The notes beneath the pieces are model-generated. The model was given only the letters and a program-made list of their open reading frames with translations. It was not told the DNA's origin and did not search any database. A stretch of 64,000 bases of DNA, from NCBI RefSeq assembly GCF_014836715.1, contig NZ_JACSQI010000007.1, positions 62,001 through 126,000 on the forward strand, read 5' to 3'. The position numbers and the translations under genes were made by a program. Source of the DNA: Escherichia whittamii (GTDB taxonomy: Bacteria > Pseudomonadota > Gammaproteobacteria > Enterobacterales > Enterobacteriaceae). Shown one piece after another: positions 49,759 through 60,369 of the stretch. Positions within the stretch are counted from its first letter, which is position 1. Each line of letters begins with the position of its first letter.

Positions 49759-51999
49759 ATGAACAAGAAGATTCATTCCCTGGCCTTGTTGGTCAATCTG
49801 GGGATTTATGGGGTAGCGCAGGCACAAGAGCCAACCGATCCCCCTGTTTCACATGACGATACCATTGTCGTTACCGCCGCCGAGCAGAACTTGCAGGCCC
49901 CCGGCGTTTCGACCATCACCGCAGATGAAATCCGCAAAAACCCGGTTGCCCGCGATGTATCGGAGATAATCCGTACCATGCCTGGCGTTAACCTGACTGG
50001 CAACTCCACCAGTGGTCAGCGCGGCAACAACCGCCAGATTGATATTCGCGGCATGGGGCCGGAAAACACGTTGATTTTGATTGACGGTAAGCCTGTCAGC
50101 AGCCGTAACTCGGTACGTCAGGGCTGGCGCGGCGAGCGCGATACCCGTGGTGATACCTCCTGGGTGCCGCCGGAGATGATCGAACGTATTGAAGTCCTGC
50201 GTGGCCCGGCAGCGGCCCGTTATGGCAACGGCGCGGCGGGTGGTGTGGTTAACATCATCACCAAAAAAGGCAGCGGTGAGTGGCACGGCTCCTGGGATGC
50301 GTATTTCAATGCGCCCGAACATAAAGAAGAAGGTTCTACCAAACGCACTAACTTTAGCCTCACCGGCCCGCTGGGTGATGAATTCAGCTTCCGTTTGTAT
50401 GGCAACCTCGACAAAACCCAGGCCGATGCGTGGAACATAAACCAGGGGCATCAGTCTGCACGCGCCGGTACATATGCGGATACGCTGCCAGCCGGGCGCG
50501 AAGGGGTGATCAACAAGGATATTAATGGCGTAGTTCGCTGGGACTTCGCGCCTCTGCAATCACTTGAACTGGAAGCGGGCTACAGCCGCCAGGGTAACCT
50601 GTATGCGGGTGATACCCAAAACACCAACTCCGATTCCTATACTCGCTCGAAATATGGCGATGAAACCAACCGCTTGTATCGCCAGAACTACTCGCTGACC
50701 TGGAACGGCGGCTGGGATAACGGCGTGACCACCAGCAACTGGGTACAGTACGAACACACGCGAAACTCGCGTATTCCGGAAGGTCTGGCGGGCGGCACCG
50801 AAGGGAAATTTAACGAAAAAGCGACGCAGGATTTCGTCGATATCGATCTTGATGACGTCATGCTACACAGCGAAGTCAACCTGCCGATTGATTTCCTCGT
50901 TAACCAGACGCTGACACTGGGTACGGAGTGGAACCAGCAGCGAATGAAGGATTTAAGTTCCAACACCCAGGCGCTGACCGGGACGAACACCGGCGGTGCT
51001 ATTGATGGTGTGAATGCCACCGACCGTAGCCCGTATTCAAAAGCGGAAATTTTCTCGCTGTTTGCCGAAAACAACATGGAGCTGACTGACAGCACCATCG
51101 TGACACCGGGGCTACGTTTTGATCATCACAGCATTGTTGGCGATAACTGGAGCCCGGCGCTGAACATTTCGCAAGGGTTAGGCGATGACTTCACGCTGAA
51201 AATGGGCATCGCCCGTGCCTATAAAGCGCCGAGCCTGTACCAGACTAACCCGAACTATATTCTCTACAGTAAAGGCCAGGGCTGCTATGCCAGTGCGGGC
51301 GGTTGCTATCTGCAGGGTAACGATGACCTGAAAGCGGAAACCAGTATCAACAAAGAGATTGGTCTGGAGTTCAAACGCGACGGCTGGCTGGCGGGTGTGA
51401 CCTGGTTCCGCAACGATTATCGCAACAAGATTGAAGCGGGCTATGTGGCTGTAGGACAAAACGCAGTCGGCACCGATCTCTATCAGTGGGATAACGTACC
51501 GAAAGCGGTGGTTGAAGGTCTGGAAGGATCGTTAAACGTACCGGTTAGCGAAACAGTGATGTGGACCAACAACATCACCTATATGCTGAAGAGTGAAAAC
51601 AAAACCACGGGCGACCGTTTGTCGATCATCCCGGAATATACGTTGAACTCAACGTTGAGCTGGCAGGCGCGGGAAGATTTGTCGATGCAAACGACCTTCA
51701 CCTGGTACGGCAAGCAGCAGCCGAAGAAGTACAACTACAAAGGCCAGCCAGCGGTTGGGCCGGAAACCAAAGAAATTAGTCCGTACAGCATTGTTGGCCT
51801 GAGCGCGACCTGGGATGTGACCAAGAACGTCAGTCTTACTGGCGGCGTGGACAACCTGTTCGACAAACGTTTGTGGCGTGCAGGTAATGCCCAGACCACG
51901 GGTGATTTGGCTGGAGCCAACTATATCGCGGGTGCCGGGGCGTATACCTATAATGAACCGGGACGTACGTGGTATATGAGCGTTAATACTCACTTCTGA
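49759..51999 (+). CDS. fepA: FepA, ferric enterobactin outer-membrane receptor
   Basis: A 746-residue TonB-dependent receptor, also a receptor for colicins B and D. Signal peptide of 22 residues (ending AQA), TonB box DDTIVVTA, plug domain (to about 150), 22-strand barrel and a C-terminal Phe (YMSVNTHF). The start MNKKIHSLALL is chosen because it begins the signal peptide; the open frame extends further upstream over the promoter. Nearly identical to K-12. Confidence 0.98.
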   Translation: MNKKIHSLALLVNLGIYGVAQAQEPTDPPVSHDDTIVVTAAEQNLQAPGVSTITADEIRKNPVARDVSEIIRTMPGVNLTGNSTSGQRGNNRQIDIRGMGPENTLILIDGKPVSSRNSVRQGWRGERDTRGDTSWVPPEMIERIEVLRGPAAARYGNGAAGGVVNIITKKGSGEWHGSWDAYFNAPEHKEEGSTKRTNFSLTGPLGDEFSFRLYGNLDKTQADAWNINQGHQSARAGTYADTLPAGREGVINKDINGVVRWDFAPLQSLELEAGYSRQGNLYAGDTQNTNSDSYTRSKYGDETNRLYRQNYSLTWNGGWDNGVTTSNWVQYEHTRNSRIPEGLAGGTEGKFNEKATQDFVDIDLDDVMLHSEVNLPIDFLVNQTLTLGTEWNQQRMKDLSSNTQALTGTNTGGAIDGVNATDRSPYSKAEIFSLFAENNMELTDSTIVTPGLRFDHHSIVGDNWSPALNISQGLGDDFTLKMGIARAYKAPSLYQTNPNYILYSKGQGCYASAGGCYLQGNDDLKAETSINKEIGLEFKRDGWLAGVTWFRNDYRNKIEAGYVAVGQNAVGTDLYQWDNVPKAVVEGLEGSLNVPVSETVMWTNNITYMLKSENKTTGDRLSIIPEYTLNSTLSWQAREDLSMQTTFTWYGKQQPKKYNYKGQPAVGPETKEISPYSIVGLSATWDVTKNVSLTGGVDNLFDKRLWRAGNAQTTGDLAGANYIAGAGAYTYNEPGRTWYMSVNTHF

Positions 52000-52037
52000 T
52001 GCTAACGTCAGATTGTTGACAAAGTGCGCGTCGTTCA

Positions 52038-52136
52038 TGCCGGATGCGGCGTGAACGCCTTATCCGGCCTACAAAGTCTTGCCAATTCAATATATTGCAG
52101 AACCACGTAGGCCTGATAAGCGTAGCGCATCAGGCA
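52038..52136. repeat. BIME of RIB type (Y REP - IHF site - Z1 REP)
   Basis: A Y-type REP (52038-52072), an IHF-like core ATTCAA-N4-TTG (52085-52097) and an inverted Z1-type REP (52107-52136). It lies between fepA and entD. A nearly identical unit lies at 57314-57412. Confidence 0.88.
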
Positions 52137-52172
52137 GTTTTGCGTTTGTCATCAGTCTCTAATATGGTCGAC

Positions 52173-52793
52173 ATGCAAACTACACATACCTCCCTCCCCT
52201 TTGCCGGACATACGCTGCATTTCGTTGAGTTTGATCCGGCGAGTTTTCGCGAACAGGATTTACTCTGGCTACCGCATTACGCACAACTGCAACATGCCGG
52301 GCGTAAGCGCAAAGCCGAACATTTAGCCGGAAGGGTTGCGGCTGTTCATGCCTTGCGGGAATATGGCTATAAATGTGTACCCACAATCGGCGAGCTACGC
52401 CAACCTGTGTGGCCTACGGGGTTATATGGCAGTATCAGCCACTGCCAGAATACGGCATTAGCCGTAGTATCTCGTCAACCAATTGGCGTTGATATCGAAG
52501 AAATTTTTTCTGCGCAAACAGCGGAAGAACTGACAGACAACATCATTGCCCCCACAGAACGCGAGCCTCTTGCAGGCTGCGATTTACCCCTTTCTGTAGC
52601 GCTGACACTGGCATTCTCCGCCAAAGAGAGTGCATTTAAAGCTAGCAAGATACAGACCACGCCTGGTTTTCTGGATTATCAGATAATTAGCTGGAGTAAA
52701 CAGCGGATCATCATTCGTCGAGAGGATGAGCAGTTTGCTGTGCACTGGCAGATTAAAGAAAAGAGAGTCATAACGCTGTGCCAACACGATTAA
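52173..52793 (+). CDS. entD: EntD, phosphopantetheinyl transferase
   Basis: EntD (206 aa) attaches the 4'-phosphopantetheine arm to EntB and EntF. The Sfp-type motifs GVDIEEIF (Mg-binding) and FSAKESAFKA are present. The ATG at 52173 is chosen; an in-frame ATG three codons upstream (52164) is possible, and the open frame continues into the REP element. In K-12 an IS186 copy and hokE follow. Confidence 0.95.
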   Translation: MQTTHTSLPFAGHTLHFVEFDPASFREQDLLWLPHYAQLQHAGRKRKAEHLAGRVAAVHALREYGYKCVPTIGELRQPVWPTGLYGSISHCQNTALAVVSRQPIGVDIEEIFSAQTAEELTDNIIAPTEREPLAGCDLPLSVALTLAFSAKESAFKASKIQTTPGFLDYQIISWSKQRIIIRREDEQFAVHWQIKEKRVITLCQHD

Positions 52794-52813
52794 CTGATAA
52801 CACCTGGTGCGAT

Positions 52814-53280
52814 TCGCCCGCAGCCATCACTGACTGCGGGCGAAAGTGTAAAGCAGGTGCCTTACCACCCTGACCTGACAACCGGATATGCGGGGATTAC
52901 TCCCCGCACAACGGCTACTTCTTCGGTTCGTAAGCGAGAACAGCCTTAAACTCAATATTACGTTCCTTCACCGTAAACTCACACAGCGAGTCGCGGACCA
53001 GAAGCGTAAATCCCAGCGCCGTTAAACACAGCACTATGACTGCCACAAGGGCATATTTCGTCAGCATGTTTATATTGCCTCCATGCGAAGAAGGGACTAC
53101 CATCCAAATTGTTCGGGTTTGGAGTGGCAGCCCCAGGGTTGATAGAAATATCTCCCGGGGCTTCATCTTTCCAGACCTCAGAGTTTACCTGAAACCGGAA
53201 AGCTTCAGGCACCCGCAGTTATCTTACCCTTCCTTAGCAAAATGGCTGTTTATTTATACAGTTAATCCTGTTTCGGACTT
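52814..53280. repeat. Tandem hokE unit, copy 1
   Basis: A 467-bp unit, repeated at 53317-53783 with a constant offset of 503 bases and a 36-base spacer (53281-53316). It includes the complete hokE gene and upstream leader. The coding part is identical between copies, while the outer parts differ (for example nine differences in the first ~100 bases). Confidence 0.9.
52915..53067 (-). CDS. hokE: HokE toxin, copy 1
   Basis: A 50-residue membrane toxin of the Hok/Gef type I toxin-antitoxin family. Residues about 4-24 ([20 protein letters not shown]) span the membrane, followed by a Cys-containing periplasmic part ([13 protein letters not shown]) and the family ending AYEPKK. The ATG at 53067 has GGAGG nine bases upstream. 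An open frame in phase extends upstream to ATG at 53166 (83 residues in total), in the position of a mok leader frame. No IS186 is present nearby, unlike K-12. Confidence 0.92.
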   Translation of the reverse strand: MLTKYALVAVIVLCLTALGFTLLVRDSLCEFTVKERNIEFKAVLAYEPKK

Positions 53281-53316
53281 CTGTCGACAAAACTCATCAT
53301 TGCTCTTAAAACGAAA

Positions 53317-53783
53317 TCGCCCGTAGCCATTGCTGACCACGGGCGAAAGTATAAAACAGGTACCTTACCACCCTGACCTGACAACTGGATATGCGGGGAT
53401 TACTCCCCGCACAACGGCTACTTCTTCGGTTCGTAAGCGAGAACAGCCTTAAACTCAATATTACGTTCCTTCACCGTAAACTCACACAGCGAGTCGCGGA
53501 CCAGAAGCGTAAATCCCAGCGCCGTTAAACACAGCACTATGACTGCCACAAGGGCATATTTCGTCAGCATGTTTATATTGCCTCCATGCGAAGAAGGGAC
53601 TACCATCCAAATTGTCTGGTTTGGAGTGGCAGCCCCAGGGTTGATAGAAATATCGTCCTGGGGCTTCATCTTTCCAGACCTCAGAGTAAACCTGAAACCG
53701 GAAAGCTTCAGGCACCCGCAGTTATCTTACCCTTCCTTAGCAAAATTACTGTTTATTTATACAGCAAATCTTGTTTCGGACTT
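53317..53783. repeat. Tandem hokE unit, copy 2
   Basis: Second copy of the 467-bp unit. Relative to copy 1 it has substitutions plus two single-base indels of opposite sign near 53614-53622 and 53655-53661 in the leader. Confidence 0.9.
53418..53570 (-). CDS. hokE: HokE toxin, copy 2
   Basis: A 50-residue Hok-family toxin whose coding sequence is identical, base for base by eye, to copy 1. It keeps the same GGAGG ribosome site. The in-phase upstream frame starts at ATG 53669, but about 15 residues of it are read in another frame because of two compensating single-base indels. This copy is closest to the acetyltransferase gene. Confidence 0.92.
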   Translation of the reverse strand: MLTKYALVAVIVLCLTALGFTLLVRDSLCEFTVKERNIEFKAVLAYEPKK

Positions 53784-53794
53784 TCCGTTATTCA

Positions 53795-54499
53795 TTATTC
53801 GATCCGCAACTGGGCCAGGCTTTTTTTCTGCCTCCCCTGCTCGTCAAAATTCTCCGCCGCCAGCCAGCTCTGCAGCACCTTGTCACATTGCGGCCATTCG
53901 CTATCAATAATCGATAACCAGTCGCTGTCACGGTTACGCCCTTTGCGCACAATTTTCTGTCGGAAACGACCTTCAAAAACAAAACCTAAACGTTCAGCGG
54001 CACGACGTGATGCCAGGTTAAGAGAATCACATTTCCATTCCACACGACGATAGCCATGCGTAAAGGCACATTGCAGCAGTAACCAAATCGCTTCAGTACC
54101 GAGCACACTATTTTTCATTCGCGGCGACCAGGTAACATGGCCGATTTCAACCGAACCATGTTCGCGTTCGATTGCCATAAAACAGACCAACCCAACGGCG
54201 CGCGCTGAACGATTATCAACCACTGCAAATGGCACCAGTGAAAGATCATTCACTTTGCCAGCAACCCACGACTCGGTAGCTGCAACACTTGCCGGACGAC
54301 TGCTGGCAAGCCACGTCCAGTCACGCTCGTCTGGCGCCTGAGCATATGCATCAAACAAATCGCCAGCGTGACGTTGTGCGTCTAGTGGCTCCAGTCGACA
54401 CCATTGTCCTTCCAGTAAATGACGCGGTAAAACCGCCGCGCCCTGCCAGCCCGGTAGCGCATCGCCTACCGTCTGTCCATATTGATTAATTTCCGGCAC
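53795..54499 (-). CDS. GNAT-family N-acetyltransferase
   Basis: A 234-residue RimJ/RimL-like acetyltransferase. The acetyl-CoA region is seen as HVTWSPRMKNSVLGTEAIWLLLQCAF, followed by RRVEWKCDSLNLASRRAAERLGFVFEGRFRQ, typical of the family. The start is the GTG at 54499 with a GGGGAAGG ribosome region. I recall no gene here in K-12, where hokE is directly next to ybdK, so it is an accessory gene. The substrate is unknown: possibly a protein N-terminus or a small amine. Confidence 0.85.
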   Translation of the reverse strand: MPEINQYGQTVGDALPGWQGAAVLPRHLLEGQWCRLEPLDAQRHAGDLFDAYAQAPDERDWTWLASSRPASVAATESWVAGKVNDLSLVPFAVVDNRSARAVGLVCFMAIEREHGSVEIGHVTWSPRMKNSVLGTEAIWLLLQCAFTHGYRRVEWKCDSLNLASRRAAERLGFVFEGRFRQKIVRKGRNRDSDWLSIIDSEWPQCDKVLQSWLAAENFDEQGRQKKSLAQLRIE

Positions 54500-54631
54500 G
54501 ACCTTCCCCTTTTGCTGATGTTTTAAACTGTTATATCAGTTCGCAACCACAATCAGATAGAAACATTCCAGAACTTCCGCATCTCAGCCAGCCACTCCCA
54601 CTTCTATACTGAATAGAACATACCAACATAA

Positions 54632-55759
<1,128 letters not shown>

Positions 55760-55824
55760 GCCGGGAATTGCCTTACAGAAGAATATCCCTGACAATGGTG
55801 TTTTAACTTACATTTAACAATGTT

Positions 55825-56073
55825 ATGAAACACCCTTTAGAAACCTTGACCACCGCAGCAGGCATTTTGCTGATGGCTTTTCTCTCCTGCCTGCTGCTGC
55901 CCGCCCCCGCACTGGGGCTGACGCTGGCACAAAAACTGGTGACCACGTTCCATCTGATGGATCTGAGTCAGCTTTACACTTTATTGTTTTGCCTGTGGTT
56001 TTTAGTGCTGGGCGCTATTGAGTATTTTGTTCTTAGATTTATCTGGCGACGCTGGTTCTCTCTGGCGGATTAA
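55825..56073 (+). CDS. ybdJ: YbdJ, small inner-membrane protein
   Basis: An 82-residue DUF1158 protein with two hydrophobic helices (about 11-32 and 46-70), leaving a basic C-terminus ([12 protein letters not shown]). Function unknown. Starts 65 bases after ybdK. Confidence 0.93.
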   Translation: MKHPLETLTTAAGILLMAFLSCLLLPAPALGLTLAQKLVTTFHLMDLSQLYTLLFCLWFLVLGAIEYFVLRFIWRRWFSLAD

Positions 56074-56137
56074 ACGTCGATTATCGCCGTACTTCGCGGC
56101 ATACTTTGCTTATTCTCCTTCGCCTAAAGGAACGTTT

Positions 56138-56506
56138 ATGGATAAGCAATCACTGCACGAAACGGCGAAACGCCTGGCCCTTGAGCTACCTTTTGTCGAA
56201 CTTTGCTGGCCGTTCGGCCCGGAGTTTGATGTGTTTAAAATTGGCGGCAAGATTTTTATGCTGTCGTCGGAGCTGCGCGGCATCCCTTTTATCAATTTGA
56301 AGTCCGATCCACAAAAATCCCTGTTAAATCAGCAGATATACCCGAGCATTAAGCCTGGATATCACATGAATAAAAAGCACTGGATTTCGGTCTATCCCGG
56401 TGAGGAAATCGCCGAAGCGTTACTTCGCGATCTGATCAACGATTCATGGAATCTGGTGGTTGATGGCCTGGCGAAACGCGATCAAAAAAGAGTGCGTCCT
56501 GGCTAA
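56138..56506 (+). CDS. ybdF: YbdF, MmcQ/YjbR-family protein
   Basis: A 122-residue cytoplasmic protein of the MmcQ/YjbR (DUF419) family. [19 protein letters not shown] and [12 protein letters not shown] are the hallmark segments of this CyaY-like fold. Function unknown. The start at [11 protein letters not shown] follows AAAGGAACG; an upstream in-frame extension overlaps ybdJ and is unlikely. Confidence 0.94.
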   Translation: MDKQSLHETAKRLALELPFVELCWPFGPEFDVFKIGGKIFMLSSELRGIPFINLKSDPQKSLLNQQIYPSIKPGYHMNKKHWISVYPGEEIAEALLRDLINDSWNLVVDGLAKRDQKRVRPG

Positions 56507-56599
56507 AACGAAAATCTATAGAGCATTTTTCTCGCTTACCATTTTACTTCGATCCTTGTAATCTGCTGGCACGCAAAATTACATACACATGGAGTCTTT

Positions 56600-57253
56600 A
56601 TGGATATCATTTCTGTCGCCTTAAAGCGTCATTCCACTAAGGCATTTGATGCCAGCAAAAAACTTACCCCAGAACAGGCAGAGCAGATCAAAACCCTGCT
56701 GCAATACAGCCCATCCAGCACCAACTCCCAGCCGTGGCATTTTATTGTTGCCAGCACCGAAGAAGGCAAAGCGCGTATTGCTAAATCCGCCGCCGAAAAT
56801 TACGTGTTCAACGAGCGCAAAATGCTTGATGCCTCGCACGTCGTGGTGTTCTGCGCGAAAACTGCGATGGACGATGCCTGGCTGAAACTGGTTGTTGACC
56901 AGGAAGATGCCGATGGCCGCTTTGCCACGCCGGAAGCGAAAGCCGCCAACGATAAAGGTCGCAAGTTCTTCGCCGATATGCACCGTAAAGATCTGCATGA
57001 TGATGCAGAGTGGATGGCAAAACAGGTTTATCTCAATGTTGGTAACTTCCTGCTGGGTGTTGCAGCACTGGGTCTGGACGCGGTACCAATCGAAGGTTTT
57101 GATGCCGCCATCCTCGATGAAGAATTTGGTTTGAAAGAGAAAGGCTACACCAGTCTGGTGGTTGTTCCGGTCGGTCATCACAGCGTTGAAGATTTTAACG
57201 CTACGCTGCCGAAATCTCGTCTGCCGCAAAACATCACCTTAACCGAAGTGTAA
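56600..57253 (+). CDS. nfsB: Oxygen-insensitive NAD(P)H nitroreductase NfsB
   Basis: NfsB (217 aa) is an FMN-containing group B nitroreductase, also dihydropteridine reductase, and activates nitrofuran drugs. Conserved FMN motifs KRHSTKAFD and [12 protein letters not shown] are present. It is induced by MarA/SoxS in K-12. A degenerate marbox-like sequence (56566-56584) lies just upstream, but I do not call it. The ATG has GGAG seven bases before it. Confidence 0.97.
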   Translation: MDIISVALKRHSTKAFDASKKLTPEQAEQIKTLLQYSPSSTNSQPWHFIVASTEEGKARIAKSAAENYVFNERKMLDASHVVVFCAKTAMDDAWLKLVVDQEDADGRFATPEAKAANDKGRKFFADMHRKDLHDDAEWMAKQVYLNVGNFLLGVAALGLDAVPIEGFDAAILDEEFGLKEKGYTSLVVVPVGHHSVEDFNATLPKSRLPQNITLTEV

Positions 57254-57313
57254 TTCTCCTGGCAGCCGGGAGCCAATCCCGGCTCAGATTGCTGACAAAG
57301 TGCGCTTTGTTTA

Positions 57314-57412
57314 TGCCGGATGCGGCGTGATCGCCTTATCCGGCCTGCAAAATCTTGCTAATTCAATATATTGCAGAACCACCCAGGCCTGATAAGCGTA
57401 GCGCATCAGGCA
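57314..57412. repeat. BIME of RIB type between nfsB and ybdG
   Basis: Y REP (57314-57348), IHF-like core ATTCAA-N4-TTG (57361-57373) and inverted Z1 REP (57385-57412). It is almost the same as 52038-52136, including the sequence outside the REP arms. Confidence 0.88.
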
Positions 57413-57474
57413 ATTTTATATTTGCCATCAGCCCTCGCAGGAAATTCCCCCTCAGATTCTCCTGATTTGCATAA

Positions 57475-58770
<1,296 letters not shown>

Positions 58771-58775
58771 TTAAA

Positions 58776-58808
58776 AAACCGCTCTCATCAAATGGATGAG
58801 AGCGGTTT
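58776..58808. terminator. Terminator between ybdG and pheP
   Basis: AACCGCTCTCATC and GATGAGAGCGGTT form a 13-bp stem. The A run on the + side gives a T run for the - strand, so it best ends pheP and may end ybdG. Confidence 0.88.
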
Positions 58809-58825
58809 CAGACTGTTGACATCGT

Positions 58826-58864
<39 letters not shown>

Positions 58865-58874
58865 TACTACACTA

Positions 58875-60257
58875 TTATTTCGCTTTCCGACGCAGCGTTT
58901 TAAACGCCACAAACAGGAACACAATCCACACCGGCAGCAAAATTGCAGACAGGCGCATATCATCCATCGTGCACATCAGCAGCAAAATCATGCCGAGGAA
59001 AGCAATGCAAAGATAGTTGCCGAACGGATAGAGCAGCGCCTTAAACTGTGTTTCTCGTCCCTGACGTCGCATCGCCGCGCGAAAACGCAGATGCGCCAGG
59101 CAGATCATAATCCAGTTCAACAGCAGCGTAGCCACCACCAGCGCCATCAGCAGACCAAACGCTTTTTGCGGCAGCAGATAGTTAATCAACACCACCAGCG
59201 AAGTGATCGCCCCGGAAAGCATCAGCGAGTTGATCGGCACGCCGCGATGGCTAACACGGGTAAGAAACTTCGGTGCATTACCCTGCACAGAAAGGCCAAA
59301 CAGCATGCGGCTGTTGGAGTATACCCCGCTGTTATACACCGACAACGACGCCACCAGAATGACGAAGTTCAGCGCAGAAGCCACCACGTTGCTGTCGAGG
59401 TTATGGAAAATCATCACAAACGGGCTACTGTTAGATTTCACTTCCACCCACGGGTAGAGCGCCAGTAAAACCACCAGTGAACCGATATAAAACAGCAGGA
59501 TACGATAAACAACCTGATTTACCGCTTTAGGGATGCTTTTTTCCGGATCGCGTGCTTCAGCGGCTGTAATACCAATCAGTTCCAGACCGCCGAAGGAGAA
59601 CATAATCACCGCCAGCGACAAAATCAGCCCATTCCAGCCGGTGGCAAAGAAGCCGCCGTAGCGCCAGAGGTTGTCGATACTGGCTTTCTCACCGCCGTGA
59701 CCAGAAAACAGCAGCCACAGACCAAAGCCGATCATACCGATGATCGCCAGCACTTTAATCAGCGCAAACCAGAACTCGGTTTCGCCATATAAGCGCACGT
59801 TCACCAGGTTAACGGCGTTGATGATAATAAAGAAGGCAGCAGCCCAGATCCAGGTAGGAACATCCGGGAACCAGTACTGCATATAGATGCCCGCAGCAGT
59901 CAGCTCTGCCATTCCCACCAGCACGAACATCACCCAGTAGTTCCAGCCGGAAAGGAAGCCCGCAAACGGTCCCCAGTATTTATAGGCAAAGTGGGCAAAC
60001 GAACCAGATACCGGCTCTTCGACCACCATCTCGCCAAGCTGGCGCATAATCAGGAAAGCGATGATCCCGGCGACGCCGTAGCCCAGCAACACCGCCGGAC
60101 CTGCCATCTGAATGGCCGGACCAATGCCAAGAAACAGACCAGTACCGATTGCACCACCCAGCGCAATCAGCTGAATATGACGGTTATGTAATCCCCGATG
60201 AAGCGTCGGTTCTTGATTCGACGCAGTATCTTCCGATACGGTTGACGCGTTTTTCAC
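58875..60257 (-). CDS. pheP: PheP, phenylalanine:proton symporter
   Basis: A 460-residue amino-acid/polyamine/organocation superfamily permease with 12 helices. The first-helix motif GGAIGTGLFLGIG is intact. It is the high-affinity phenylalanine transporter. The C-terminus reads KTLRRKAK, two residues longer than I recall for K-12, and one leucine near residue 430 appears absent. Confidence 0.95.
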   Translation of the reverse strand: MKNASTVSEDTASNQEPTLHRGLHNRHIQLIALGGAIGTGLFLGIGPAIQMAGPAVLLGYGVAGIIAFLIMRQLGEMVVEEPVSGSFAHFAYKYWGPFAGFLSGWNYWVMFVLVGMAELTAAGIYMQYWFPDVPTWIWAAAFFIIINAVNLVNVRLYGETEFWFALIKVLAIIGMIGFGLWLLFSGHGGEKASIDNLWRYGGFFATGWNGLILSLAVIMFSFGGLELIGITAAEARDPEKSIPKAVNQVVYRILLFYIGSLVVLLALYPWVEVKSNSSPFVMIFHNLDSNVVASALNFVILVASLSVYNSGVYSNSRMLFGLSVQGNAPKFLTRVSHRGVPINSLMLSGAITSLVVLINYLLPQKAFGLLMALVVATLLLNWIMICLAHLRFRAAMRRQGRETQFKALLYPFGNYLCIAFLGMILLLMCTMDDMRLSAILLPVWIVFLFVAFKTLRRKAK

Positions 60258-60342
60258 GCCTTTCCCCTGTGTGTCTTTTTTATTGAGGGGCTCCTTTTAA
60301 CATTTAGTGCTGGTCGTCGCAAGACACAATCCACACAGTTAA

Positions 60343-60362
60343 ACCGGGTATCCCTCCCCGGC
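60343..60362 (-). terminator. Hairpin after cusA
   Basis: On the - strand CCGGGG...CCCGG with a short loop is followed by TTT. It lies just after cusA and before the pheP promoter. Confidence 0.6.
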
Positions 60363-60369
60363 TCTGCTT

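Noticed and set aside
52044-52172. N-terminal extension of EntD through the REP element
   Set aside because: The frame is open by chance across the REP. The conserved protein starts at 52164 or 52173.
56566-56584. Marbox-like sequence upstream of nfsB
   Set aside because: It has at least two mismatches and lies very close to the start codon. MarA/SoxS control is known for nfsB, but the exact site cannot be supported here.
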